A stretch of 64,000 nucleotides of DNA from positions 73,542,659 to 73,606,658 of the forward strand of contig OX439038.1 in the NCBI GenBank assembly GCA_949317995.1. The letters run 5' to 3'. This DNA comes from Acholoe squamosa. Taxonomy: Eukaryota > Annelida > Polychaeta > Phyllodocida > Polynoidae. Made by a program: the position numbers and the translations under genes. Shown here piece by piece: positions 42,314 through 54,436 of this stretch (position 1 is the first letter of the stretch; each line of letters opens with the position of its first letter). The notes below the pieces were generated by a model, which had not been told where the DNA came from, did no database searches, and worked only from the letters and a program-made list of their open reading frames with translations.

Positions 42314-44608
42314 TGGGTACATGTTGGAGATGAGGATGTGTCCCGTCTGTTGTACAGTGACAGTGCAGGCAATGAATTTAATGCGTGGTTAGAATTAGGT
42401 GTGGTGGGTAATTTAAAGGCCTCACCCAGGATGGGTGAGGCCTTTATGGTTGTAGCAGAGGCCATAACAGGAATGACAAGGTCCATTGAAATAGCCAGGA
42501 ATAGAGAGCATATAGAGGTTATGTTTCAGGGGCTAGAAAGTCTTACAAAGACATTAATGGGTCTTATGAACCTTACAGGGGAAAGACTCCAATTGTTAGA
42601 GAACACTGTGATTGTAGGAATGGGAGATATGGATAACTTATATAAATTTGTGGACACTTTAAATAAAGAGACTGAATGGTATAGGGAGGAGTATTTGTCC
42701 ACACAAGTGCGATTTGCAGAACTTAAGTCTTATGCAGTGCATTTCGCCTGCTCATAAACACTAAAATTGGAGCTATTATCCACTATATAAATGAACTAAG
42801 GGAACTAGACACAGTATTGGCAGAATTGAGAAAAATGGCTGAAGGGGAACTGTCGGCAAGGCTAGTGTCTCCAAAACATATACAGAGAGCCATTAGAAAC
42901 ACTGACTCATATTTGACAAAACATTACCCAAGGTTCGCAGTGGCATTTCAGGACCAATGTTTTACTATAAAAAAACGCCAGAATTAAGGTATATAGGAGA
43001 CACCGCAGAATGATGATAGAAATGAAGATGGTGGTTAGTGAGGAGCATAGGTTCTGTGTGTATAAGGTGGTGTCTTTCCCGGTGCCGGTGGTTATCGCAG
43101 ACAAGCCAGCAGATGGGATACAGATTGTGGGTCTGCCATCAGAAGTGGCTATTAGCAGAAATGGACAGTACTACATTAATGAACTGGTAATATCGTGGTC
43201 TCAGTGCCATGAAGGAGATGTGGCGCTGTGCCCGGATGTGCCACATATGCATAGACTATCAGACAACGTGTGTATAGCAGGTCTGATAAGAGGTGATAGA
43301 ACTGTGGTGGATAATCATTGCAATGTGCAGTATATAGTAAGGCCGACTTTTCACCCAATGGCGGTGCTGATAGGCCAGGGTCGCATACTGGTCACAGGAA
43401 AAGAAAATGAAGCACAAATTGTATATGGTAATAAACCACCACAGGTGGTGCCAACAGGACAATATGCCATAATAAAGTTAGGGTGTGAGTGTGCATATAC
43501 AAGCACAGAGTCCTGGATACCATATAGTCTTAGTGGGTGCAACAAAAGAAAAATTACCACAGAGATAGAGCTAGTACATAATGACTTAATTATGTCAGGG
43601 TTGGACAAAAAAAAAGGAATGGCAGCAGGCCAGGGTAAATGGAATACAGGTGAAGGTTTTGGGCCGAGACCCACTGGCACCCAGTCTTAGGAGAGATATT
43701 GAGGGTACCGCGGACTTGGTTAATAGCTCTGCCAAGATACAGTTTAAGCTGAAAGAAATGTAGGTGTCTCAGTGGGGATACTGTCTTTCATTATTATAGT
43801 AGTAGCGAAAATATTGATGTACTTCCTGTGCTGTAAGAATGGACCCGCAACAATGGCACTGGTACTGGCAGGCAGATGCCGGGGAACAAAAGCAGTGCTG
43901 CAGTGGTCATACCCGGAGGTAGCCATGGATAGAGCATGCCGGGTGTGTGAGGACCAATCAGTCATGGTTGCAGGTGTGGCTGTGATGATATTGATACTAT
44001 TTACAACAGTCATCGCGTTCCTGTACAGGTATATAAGAAAGCTGTCATCTGGTAAGGAAGATGGATTATATCTACAGCTGGCATCCACAGATACGGAAGA
44101 TATGATACACCTAGGGGTGTCGATGGCCCCGTTGGATCATCTGTTTATACAGGTATCTCTGGACCCCCTGATAAAAGACATTAGTGTAAACCACCTGTGT
44201 GGCAGTTGTTTGGTGAATGTCACATGGGGTAGAACATTGTTTAGTGAGTCAAATATGGCGGGAGTAAAGCCAAATCCCGTCCCACTACCCACTTCGCTGA
44301 AAATATCAAATAGACTGGTGACAGCTGTGGTGTCCGGAGAAGAGCAAGTGGTATTAGCCAGACTGTTAAGATGCCAGGGGGGTATAGCATCAGTGGTTCC
44401 GGTGGGGAGCCCTACGATCGTGTACGATGGGTGGACCACAGTGGGCCACAATCCCCCCAGAAGGACGCTGGAGGAACTGGAACTGTATAGTCTGCGGTCG
44501 GCGGCCAGGTTGGCGGTGGTAGAACCATTGCCAGGCACATCAAAACAGGTTTTTGGGGAGTCGGGCCTTAAGAATAATAAGATTTATGAAGAGGCAGTGG
44601 ACGTGTGA
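42314..44608 (+). pseudogene. Broken env-like fusion glycoprotein gene (errantivirus/baculovirus-F type)
   Basis: Remnant of an endogenous retrovirus-like envelope gene. Successive pieces in different frames: a long-helix region (42,314-42,757; then 42,754-42,987 in another frame), a cysteine-rich ectodomain (43,010-43,690) with regularly spaced Cys and Trp, a juxtamembrane helix, a hydrophobic segment (about 43,775-43,840), another (43,963-44,028) and a long cytoplasmic tail. Helices, Cys-rich block, membrane anchor and long tail match F-type Env of Metaviridae. At least four frame changes or stops break it, and no signal peptide is visible. The flanking segmental-duplication sequence resumes on both sides, so this is an insertion in copy 1. 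No gag-pol is attached. Confidence 0.55.
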
Positions 44609-45204
44609 TGGACACATACTGCAGGTGCAAGGCTCAGCAGGGGAGGCTCCCATCATTATTTTAGTAGGACCGCTGCACAGCTTGATAGGTGTACTGGGCT
44701 GAGGTAGCGGCATACTCTACCCTTTACAGGAAGCTAGCTCAACCCCCCAAAATATACTTTGTTACATCTATAGACAACGACCAGAAAATAAGGCTGAAAC
44801 AACCTCGAATAAATAGAGTAAACACACAGTACAATAGCAGGCAATTTGGGGTATTTGTCACACAAATAGTTTTTAACCAACAAATTAGAGTAAAAGAGGT
44901 GAGGCATTTTTCTCCAGACTGGGCTAAAACATTTAATTTTTATGAAAAAAATATTTGTCATCAACATCCACTCATTTATTTATTATTCATAGAGTAACAG
45001 TAAAAGGGTTTGTGGACGTCCATGGTCCTAGGCCTATACATGAACCAGTGTCATCTTCAGAGAAAGACTTGGTATTTTATAAAGTGTTTAAGCCCTCTCG
45101 TGGCCCCATCAGATGTGATCTCAAGGGAGTATATAGAGTATGTATACTCTTTGGATGATACTTAACTGCAGAGTGGTTCTTACCCACTGTGTCTAGGTAC
45201 ACAC

Positions 45205-45933
45205 AAATGTTACATGGCCTTTGTAAAACGGTGGGTATTGCACCTAGGTGTACCACTCATGTTGCATAGTGACCAAGGCAGGGAATTTGAGTCTAGTTTG
45301 TGGCAGGAGATGTGTAATTTCCTTGCAATTTGCAAGACAAGAACTAATCCCTATCGGCCACAGAATGATAGACAGGTAGAGATATTCAATAGGATCCAAG
45401 TATTGAAATCTCTAGTAAATGAGCCAATGGATGATTGGAATTTTGTTGTTCATGCTTACAATAGCACAGTACATTCAAGTACAAACTGTTCCCCTAATCT
45501 CCTTGTATTTGGAGAGGACTTAATTATGCCTGCAGACCTAGTCTTTGGTGTAGTGAGGATGAATCCGGAAGCACCTTTTCAGGTAATATTTGTGGAATCC
45601 CTAAGGGATAACTTCAAACAAGCCTATGAAAGGGTAAGAGATGAATTGCAGAAAACTGCAAGTTGGCAGAAAGTTTGATATGATACAGGCCTAAAAACCA
45701 GATACTTCAATCTAGGGGATAGAGTACTGCATCTACATCAACCTCTTGCCAACCTGAAATTGGCTAGTAATTGGGATGGACCCTTCACTATAACTCAGGT
45801 TATTAGTGACTGCACTGTGATAATTAAATCACAGATTGGAAGATGTTATAAGTTGAATGTAGCTAGACTACGTCCATGGAGGGGGAGACATACCTCCGCT
45901 GAAATGTATGGCAACAGGGGAGGTGCCATATAG
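45205..45933 (+). pseudogene. Ty3/gypsy-type integrase remnant (core + GPY/F module)
   Basis: Covers the second half of the DDE core: the second catalytic Asp in HSDQG and the Glu in VEIFNR, 35 residues apart as in the D-35-E rule, with the PYRPQ run between. The first Asp is lost by 5' truncation. An in-frame TGA at 45,676 interrupts it, after which the same frame continues into the C-terminal module (NLGDRV, NWDGPF, VARLRPW) and ends at TAG 45,931. It lies about 600 bp past the env-like gene in the same orientation. That is the wrong order for one provirus, so a separate fragment is more likely. Confidence 0.8.
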
Positions 45934-46232
45934 TACCCAGACTGCCATACTCAACAAGTAATTAATGGATATGTCATGTACTGCATCTACATCAACCTCT
46001 TGCCAACCTGAAATTGGCTAGTAATTGGGATGGACCCTTCACTATAACTCAGTTTATTAGTGACTGCACTGTGATAATTAAATCACAGATTGGAAGATGT
46101 TATAAGTCGAATGTAGCTAGACTACGTCCATGGAGGGGGAGAGATACCTCCGCCGAAATGTATGGCGACAGGGGAGGTGCCATATAGTCCCCAGACTGCC
46201 ATACTCAACAAGTAATTAATGGATATGTCATG
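45725..46232 (+). repeat. 254-bp tandem duplication of the integrase tail
   Basis: 45,725-45,978 is repeated almost exactly at 45,979-46,232, with the junction inside CATG/TACTGC. Only a few substitutions differ, so the event is recent relative to the decay of the integrase. Confidence 0.9.
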
Positions 46233-46559
46233 ACGCGTGACTGATATAAAAAAATAACATGCAACGAGGGGGCGAACATTATTTTATTACACGATTAATC
46301 AATAGATGATCAATAGAATATCAATAAATTCAATTTGAAAAAAAAATTTCTTCACCTCCCCATGAGACTCGAAGCCTGCCATAGTGTGTGTACACAAAAG
46401 GTTTGACAGCTTGCACTGCTATACTATGCTATACCAATATACTATCAGTACACATACCTTGCCACCCGGCGGCTGCTGATTTGGTTTAAACACGTCCAGC
46501 AGTACCATATATCCTCGTGTAAAGGCCTGGTCACTGTCTTGGCTATGGTTCAGGCAGCT

Positions 46560-46860
46560 CTGGCCACTATAGTGTTCTCCTAACCAAATTCTACTGCAGC
46601 TATTCTCGTCAGTCCCTGTGGCGCAAAACATAGGGAGTTGGATTTGGGATCACTAGTGTGCAGGTTCCACCCCTACCTCTGGCAATGAAAATGTGACATG
46701 TGAGGTGTGCTGATATCCATGGATAACAGCACTAGGTGTCTGCTATCCATGGATAACAGCACACCTTACAAAGGTCATGATGCATGCATCATGGCATGCA
46801 GTATCGACAGGTATCAGAATGGGAATATCCACAAAAAGAACCTAAAATCACAAAAGGTGT
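46560..46860 (-). repeat. SINE-like repeat with paired ATCCATGGAT palindromes (inverse copy)
   Basis: Inverted relative of 12,130-12,560. Palindromes centred near 46,719 and 46,749 are again 30 bp apart. 46,600-46,690 has a tRNA-like tract with B-box-like GGTTCCACCCC, but that tract reads on the plus strand here. Confidence 0.5.
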
Positions 46861-48164
46861 GTAATAAACTGTAATAATCACATTTGTGCTAACACCTATC
46901 CATCTTACTGTCATAGGGAAATAGAAGTTTCCATAGGCAAATGGATGTTCGCACACTCAGCACCTAGGTTAGTAAATAATGTAAATCCTGTAATGTGTCT
47001 AATGGAGAGTCATGACTGAATACATATGGCCGTAGCAGACATGTCACTAATAACCCAAGATACTGTGTTAGAACACATACAGACCTCTAGACAGTATAAT
47101 GTCTTGGATTCATCGGTCCTCTTTGTTGATTTTTGGAGGATAAAAGGTAAGTTCAAAGAACACCATTATGGGCATTCCTGAGTTTCATGGAGTGTTCTTT
47201 CATGCTGATGATATTTAAGAAAACCTAGGTACATGTAGTCCACAGCATCAGGCACCCAGTGGCTATTTTGTGAGCTATAGATGAAACCTTGTTTGGGGAA
47301 TATGACAACTATTAACGCCAATGTCTTTATCTTTTTGTAATGAGTGATTACTAAAAAAGCAGGCCCGGGCCACTCAACCGTTTCAAAAACTATTTGCGGA
47401 CATTTCCTCAAGCAGTAGTTGCATCACTCTCTACCCCTCCAGTTGCAGCCCTTGACCCAGATACTTAGATAAAGAGACTAATGCAACAATTGCCAAATTG
47501 TATCAACATGTTTTGTTATTCCATCATGGTACTTGCATTAGTGAGCTGGCATGGAAAACAGAATATCGTACAAGCTAAATAAGCTTTTCTGTTTCCATGC
47601 AGTCTAAGGAAACGGACAGGTGCCTCTACCCATGCACAATAAATGACTAGATCTATCCTGACTGATAGCAATGATTTTTTCAACTTTATCTCGGTGTAAT
47701 TAGATTTCAAGGGGATGGTACGGCCTGTCATGGCTTCCCTGGAAATTCCCAATTTCCGTTGGACTAGATATTCATCATGAAGTGCCTTAGCCATGGTTTT
47801 TTTTTATTTTAAACCCTGTTTCTTCCAGTCTGATGTTTATCTAGAATTGGCGTATAAATCTTCAATCACAGGGGCTGAGGCTTTTTAGTGCATTTATTAA
47901 AAAAAAAAAACAAAAAAAAAAACAACACAGTAATTAAATGAAATCAGCCTACACGATGCATAATCATAATCAGCATCAATCCATCTAAAAGGTGGTCTCA
48001 CATTACAATTATGTGAAACAGCCAATTAAGTTGTTTACTCTCAGTAAAGCTATCGATTGCCATTTGGCCTTCAGCTGCTGAGCAATGCCCTTTAGCTAAA
48101 ACAAGAAAAGGGAAACTTATTTTGATGTTATGATCTTGTAGAGGTACATAACATGTAACCATAG

Positions 48165-48512
48165 TGTTGGGTACCGTCTGACGTGGCGGGTGAGTCAAGT
48201 TGTCGGATGTTCCTCAGGTTCCGGATTGGTGGCAGCACCGATCCGGGTCTGTGGGGACATCTGACGACGAACACCTGGGTCCTTATATAAAGCCCAGGGC
48301 TCAGCCGCTACGTCAGAGGCCCTTCTGGCCTCCAAGCATGTAGAACACCTTTGATAACTATTAGCTGCCCTCTTAATACTACCGGGTAGCCGTGAGTGTG
48401 CATTCGTAATAAAATCTATCCGTTGGCATACACTTGAAACACCGTCTTACTCTTTCTTTCCGAAGCGTAAGACCCGAACCCCCCCAGGTCCGTAAGGCCA
48501 CAACCCCTTACA
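48165..48512 (+). mobile_element. Solo LTR
   Basis: 348 bp beginning TGTTGGGTACCG and ending CCACAACCCCTTACA (TG...CA), GC-richer than its flanks. It carries a TATA box TATATAAAG (48,284-48,292) and a polyadenylation signal AATAAA (48,408-48,413) in U3-R order. No internal region or second LTR is present, so it probably arose by LTR-LTR recombination. Flanking 4 bp (ATAG / ATCT) do not match, so the duplication is decayed or the ends are a few bases off. Confidence 0.7.
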
Positions 48513-49969
48513 ATCTTAATTCTTTTCTCAATTTAAAGAATTAACAACATTTAGTTCATGGCTAACAGCCTTGGTATTCCTTTTCAGATGAATCATATTT
48601 TTTGCAGGGGTTCATGTGTGTGATAACAGATCTAGACAAAACCCAATATAACATAGTACTTAGAGACATTGGCAACGAGAATGATAAATTAGAAGCAACA
48701 TATACTACCAGTTTCTGGACTCTGATTGAGGGTATATAGTAGGAGATAAATATTAAATATTAGCTGAGAAAATCGAAAAAAGATGCTATCTTTATACCAT
48801 AAGTAAAATGCAGGGAATAAGTCAGCCTGCCTATGGACCTACAGCACTGGGGCCAGGAGTTCACATGGACCTGAAAAGGCCTACTGAGCGCAGCCAAGTG
48901 TGACTGCATACTCCCTCACTCCAGGTAGACTCACTATAAGCCCTCTCAGTTAGACCCTATGATATGCATCTGTAACATCTGTGAATAAATGGATCTATAT
49001 ATGAATGGGTCACAAATTATAGCTCTCCTTTGTCTTGTGAATATGGAGATATGAGAACTGAGCAGGTAGGTTGGTTTATGTTTATTCTAGAGCTTGTTAA
49101 AATCAAAATTCGTTTGCCTATTTTACTTATAGTAGCCACACAAATCCAGTTCTCATACCCATGTATACCTGCATGTGTCCTAAATTAAGCTGTTCCAGAT
49201 AACTGTGACCAAAGCATCAGGCTCCTAATCATGACTGAACACATGTGAGATCAGTTGGACCAGAGTCCGAGGTATGGATAAATTGGGTGGTTTGGCTGCT
49301 CAAAGCAACATGAACGTTATACTCTCTAATTAGGCATTTACACTCATCACAGGAACTTTCCCTTGGATTAGCGGATTTATTTCAGTCAGATTGATAAGAT
49401 ATTGAGAGAGCTAGGCCAGAACTACTGACACATGACTGGCGCGCTGGACCCGGCCGTCAAATAAAGTCACAATTGGTCATTAACCTGTAGTTGGCAGGTG
49501 TCTACCACAGACATTGATAAGTTACAAGAGTGACAGAAAACCGATATATTATAGAGCATGGACATAACTCACATATGCACAGTATTAAAACACGGTCATG
49601 ACTTATTCTTGTAAGCCTTGTTTGGACAAGGGATAAGTATGTGCATCATCATGTAGGAGGCTGAACAAACAGGACGATGCACAGCTGATGGTCATACACA
49701 ATTGTGAAATTATTAAGAGGCCTAATCTTTCAACCCTTCATGATACTATGATGTCATTCAGCACATGTCATACTTCACTGTGAAACATTCAAAGAAATTT
49801 CTGTGTTTGTCTCTCCACAACTAATGAAATAGAGTGAAGGATGTAATACAGGACCAAACAAAGTTACACAATGAACAAGTGTGAATGAACAATGACAGGA
49901 CCATTAATCAATGCATACAGTAGACCAAAGACAACAAAAAAACTTCTACAATAGACACCACACAGAAGG

Positions 49970-50988
49970 ATGGAGCTGGTAACAACAAAGCTAGAACTTC
50001 AGCCCCAGGCCCAGCCTCCCCTGGTAGACTCCCTCCACAACTACAGCACTGAGGAGGTGCTCTATGACTCTTTTTTATTCAATATGAGCAGGACTCATCA
50101 TGCTTGCCATTTCTGATGTACTTTTTGTATAGCGGTGTTCCCTAGAGGCTTTGTTCAGGAGAATGAATTGCTATTCACTGCCTTCAATATATCAGCGGTG
50201 TGCCAGGTGTATAGCACTGGTATGGTAACAACCTTTATATTAACCAGCACTTGGCTCACTGTAGTCATGGCCATGCTTAGATACATTAGCATCTGCCAGC
50301 GCTTCACAGCACAGAAGATCAATGGACGGCTCTTCGTGAAAACCTTGTACATGATGATCTTTGTCCGGTGTATTTTCCTTCAATATCCCAAGTTTTTTCC
50401 GCTACAAGATCACCTCCATCCACCTCCATGGGCAGAAGTTCTAACTAGTGGACATTGGCTATATGGATGAGTGCCACATGACTGGGAGAGCATTTACAAT
50501 CACCAAGGCCCTCCTGGGCAGCTTTGTTCCAACCCTCCTGTTGGCCTTTTGTAACTGTTCTTTGATTAAGGCCTTGCAGGCCTCCTACAAAATGAGACGG
50601 CAGTTCCATGTGCAGGAGACAGTGTCCAAAACAGGGAACAGGATCAACCTTACCTTGATTATCATCATTATAGCCTTTGTATTTTGGTTATCTCCTGTGA
50701 AGTCATGGACGGACGCTGAAAACTGAGCTATTCCTCGTTCTTTGCTCAGTTGGTAATGTCAGATTGTTAACTTTTCATTTAATTTTATCCTGTATGGTGC
50801 CATTAATGTGCACTTCAGAACTGTGCTGGTGGACCTTTTTGCCTGCATTGGGAGGTTCTGGAACAAAGGTTCTTGTACTAGCCAGAGCAGACGTATTTCC
50901 ATCAGGACATCACCAGGATACCCACTCCTCCAGGTAGCTCACAGCATTTCCAGATGCAGAGGATTGGATCAGCAGCTGTACTTAAGTA
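49970..50988 (+). pseudogene. GPCR pseudogene, paralogue of 24,044-25,285
   Basis: Begins with the same ATG and N-terminus and ends at the equivalent stop. Relative to the intact gene it has a 176-bp deletion (equivalent to 24,165-24,340) removing TM1, a 1-nt loss just after (frameshift), another frame change in TM4, a TAG in ECL2 (near 50,444) and a deletion around the TM6-TM7 loop. The TM5-TM6 region is nearly identical to the intact gene. Unlike the intact copy it encodes Cys at the top of TM3 and in ECL2. LRY in place of DRY is shared. Not expected to give a receptor. Confidence 0.9.
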
Positions 50989-52305
50989 GATTGACAGTCA
51001 CATCTCAATCTCAGGAGAGTATTTCTCTGCAACACAGAATAGTGATTTGGGAAGTGCCCCCCTGAAAACTCAATATCTGGCAGTCTAACCTTTTGAATGA
51101 ACCGCTATAGATTGGAGCTGTACTGTCGTATCAATTGTTTTCCTTTCTAATTCCAAGAATCAACACAAAGACTGAAAGGATAGTTTTACTGGAGAAGTAG
51201 GAGAAGCATCCTTGCATAAGCTGCACCTTCACTTTTAGTAAAGGATACAAGTCAGAGCTTGGGGCTCTTCAATACTATACTAGTGTTTACTCCTGCCTAT
51301 AAGCTGTATGTAGAGCTCAGGAACACACTATATATCCCCGTATGCCTCTGAAATGGTTCACAGCCCAGTGTACAGAGGTCTCCTATTGTCATGACAAGAG
51401 TCTAGAGGGGATTTCTCAATGATGCTAATTATCATTATTGAGAAATGCCTTCTGGAGACTGTCTGGTTCCTAACATTAGCCATGCTAAACGAACAAGACT
51501 TTCTACGACTCAAAATATATTGACTACACTGTGTAGTTGGGGTCAATAGGAATCTGGATCAGATATTGCATCATTGAATAAATGCTATGAGCGGTTGTTT
51601 TACTCTATTTGAAGCCAGGGGGATTTAGACATTATAATATATAGTGATGAGGGTGCCGTTCACATCCCTCAAAGAGAATCAAATCCTGTTTAGCATCATA
51701 ATATGATCACTGCTGATGTAGATTGATATCTTTCTAGACTGGACTCTCTTTTTTTATCAAAGTAGATCTATAGATGATTCCAAAAACACTATTGATGATA
51801 TTCAAGTCTTTCCTCTAGTTTTGTAGTATTTATACATGTAATGTATTAAGCCTAACATGCAATCATTGCCCTTCTTAGGGAGTGATAATTTTTTATCAAT
51901 GGGGTAGGGGTGCAAAAACTTTTGACTCCTTTTAAGTTGGGGGGTGGTATTTACCCTCTTTTCAGCAAAAGAGGCTGTGTTCTATAGATCAAAGAGGGGC
52001 ACAAAAATACTGTGCACCTCTGGCGCGGGGGTGCAAAAACTTTGACTGCCGTTGAGGGGGGGGGGGCCTAAAATTTCAACTCACTACCCCAGTTGTTCAT
52101 AAATAATGACAACTCCTTACCTTAGAACCCAGTACCTGATGCTAGTATTAATCATATACTTTACAAATTGTATAATGGTTACAATTTTATAAGGTTACTA
52201 GTGGCTTTGCCACTAGAGTTTGGGGCATTAGCATCAAGATGCTTATTAAAGGTTGCATTTTGTAGACCCCTCCTCCCACATTTCCCCTCTTCCCGTATCC
52301 CCCAC

Positions 52306-52364
52306 AACACACACACACACTTTTCCCCTACCCCCGTACCCCCCCCCCCCACACACACACACAC
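52306..52364. repeat. (AC)n and poly-C microsatellite
   Basis: (AC) runs at 52,306-52,320 and 52,351-52,364 with a C tract 52,339-52,350 between. It sits in a copy-2-specific insertion. Confidence 0.9.
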
Positions 52365-52987
52365 TCTACCCCTCCAACTGGCACTACCGAGCTAACAGCA
52401 CGGGAAAGAGTACAGGGTCTCACTGTCCCATATTTTTAACATTACCATAGCAACATGGCCTTGACCCGCGGTTCACACAGTGCGGTTTGTCATCGGTTGG
52501 GAAGTTTGGTCTTGAATCAATCAGATATTTCAATTTATCTGGATACAGAATTTAGGCTATAATTTGATTAAGATATGTACTTTGAATTAACGTTTTAAGT
52601 AACTACCGTTCATACACAGATATGTTATTTCAATGCAATGTTGGCAGGAAAAACAATGGCGCACACTTCGGAAATCTTTTGGCATGTAGGTTGTCAAGCA
52701 CTCTGGTGAGAGTAGGCATATTTTTGCTGATATAGGCTGATTTATTCTGGATTTTGAATTGGGAGCAAATAGGCAATATTCCCAATACATTTCCACCCAC
52801 CTCCAGTCAAAATAAGAGAATTTAACGGGGAAATACATTGGGAATCTACCCTAGAAAATATTGAATTTTGATCCATTATTTCTCTCAAATTCCATTAAAA
52901 CTGTGCTGATTCTTGTCAATTAGCTTCGATGGAACACCTGCTTTACAGGCTTGCCAACTCATGTGCCCTTTAAGTGTCAATCATACT

Positions 52988-54040
52988 TTAACCCTACAAA
53001 TCTCAGAGATTTCACCAATTTTTTGGTGAAAATGACCCTTTTCCACCATTATCCTATAATCACAGATTGTCCTACTGCAAATCAAGCTATATACACTGAA
53101 AAAAGTCTTCCTGACAAAGTGACATGTATACCCATGTCAACTTGATTTGACACAGAGAGCACACGTCATCTGCATATATGTCACCATGACAACTGTAGCA
53201 CACAGTAATCCTCATATAATTTGACATGCCTTAAAATGCCATGTCAACTGTGAGTTGACTAGGGTCATGGCCATGTCAAAGGCACTTGACATGTGATGGT
53301 TTGACATACATAATTGTTCTAGGATATTGCACTAGATGGGGCAAACAACCATTTTGGTACCAGGATTAATCACTACCAAGAAGTACTTGAGACATTTGAT
53401 GAATCTGTGTCATTTTGTTTTCATGAAGAGTAGATAACTTAGGTCTGTAAATACTATCAATGAATGGTAGTGAATTCTATTTCATTCTTAAATTTGCATT
53501 TGTTATTGAATATCAAAATAGACACCCACCATCCTGAATACTTCAACTGGAGAGGTTAGACACCTTATGTGTGGGTCAGTGAAAATACCAAAGGACTGCA
53601 TTCCAACCCACAATCTATAATCTCAGTATCTACAGTACAGGGAGATATATGGCATTGCCATGCACCTCCATGCCATTGTCTTATGGACTGCATAGAGGTC
53701 CTCAGTCAAGAAGAAATTTTGAAGATAGGAAAAAGTGCCTTAGTTTTGCAGGCCTGTGGGACTATGATATCCCCTGCCTTCTATTATACGCCTGCCTTGA
53801 TTGAACCAGCGGTACATAGCTATTGACTGCTCTTGACCCTTACATGATTGTCTCACATTATTACCTAGCACTCAGGTGAATGGATCAGAAATATGTGACG
53901 TGTCTTCATTACACATGTCAAGTGGAGTTGACAAACCAAATATGAGAGTGTCAATCTTATTTGACATGCCTTCATACATGTCATGTGGGAGACAAATTGT
54001 GACCTGTGCAGTATGCGTCAAAGCGATCAGTGTTCTTCTC

Positions 54041-54111
<71 letters not shown>

Positions 54112-54436
54112 TTGATTTACCATACTAACAAATGAGTTGAAATCTAAATCCTCCTTTAATCAAATTTTCCAGACTAATGTTTTTAACAAAATGGCGACCT
54201 GTGGAAAGTCATGTATTCCCGAAATTGGGAGAATGGCATTTTGGCCTGAAAATGGCTGTTTTAGGCCAAAACAGATAGATATAACAAAATCATTAACATT
54301 TATTACTCAAAACGGCCGATAACGACCAATTCTGGCCGATTTTTTAGTCATGAAATACTCAGATAGGGTCCACAGAATGTTAATAAACTTTTTCTATAGT
54401 CCCGAATTCCATACTGAATTCCTGTTGTGACTGCAT
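52988..54436. mobile_element. Copy-2-specific insertion rich in TTGACATG motifs
   Basis: Interrupts sequence contiguous in copy 1 (near 27,320-27,355). TTGACATG and its inverse CATGTCAA cluster near both sides: 53,120-53,310 on the left and 53,915-53,995 on the right. Clustered motifs near ends suggest a DNA transposon with subterminal binding sites. The ends themselves are not clean inverted repeats and about 34 bp of target are missing, so the class is uncertain. No transposase. Confidence 0.4.
54041..54104. repeat. (TG)n(TA)n microsatellite
   Basis: Short TG run followed by about 28 TA units. Length is likely polymorphic. Confidence 0.95.

Larger units (their letters stand above)
38480..45190 (+). 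repeat. Segmental duplication, copy 1 block b
   Basis: Collinear with 55,895-63,740. Anchors: CATGTTGTTACAAATAAAGAT (38,508 / 55,916), GTAACTAGATGAGTAA (38,610 / 56,020), GAAATGCAATTGGAAAATGACATGCC-type tract (38,750 / 56,310), the 39,000-39,550 / 58,785-59,355 tract, AATAATTAGTCATGCATTCAAC (40,711 / 60,844), GATTTAGTATATCAACTT (41,368 / 61,520) and CTAGGCCTATACATGAACCAG (45,029 / 63,472). It is interrupted by private insertions at 39,632-40,701 and 41.40-44.7 kb. Confidence 0.85.
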
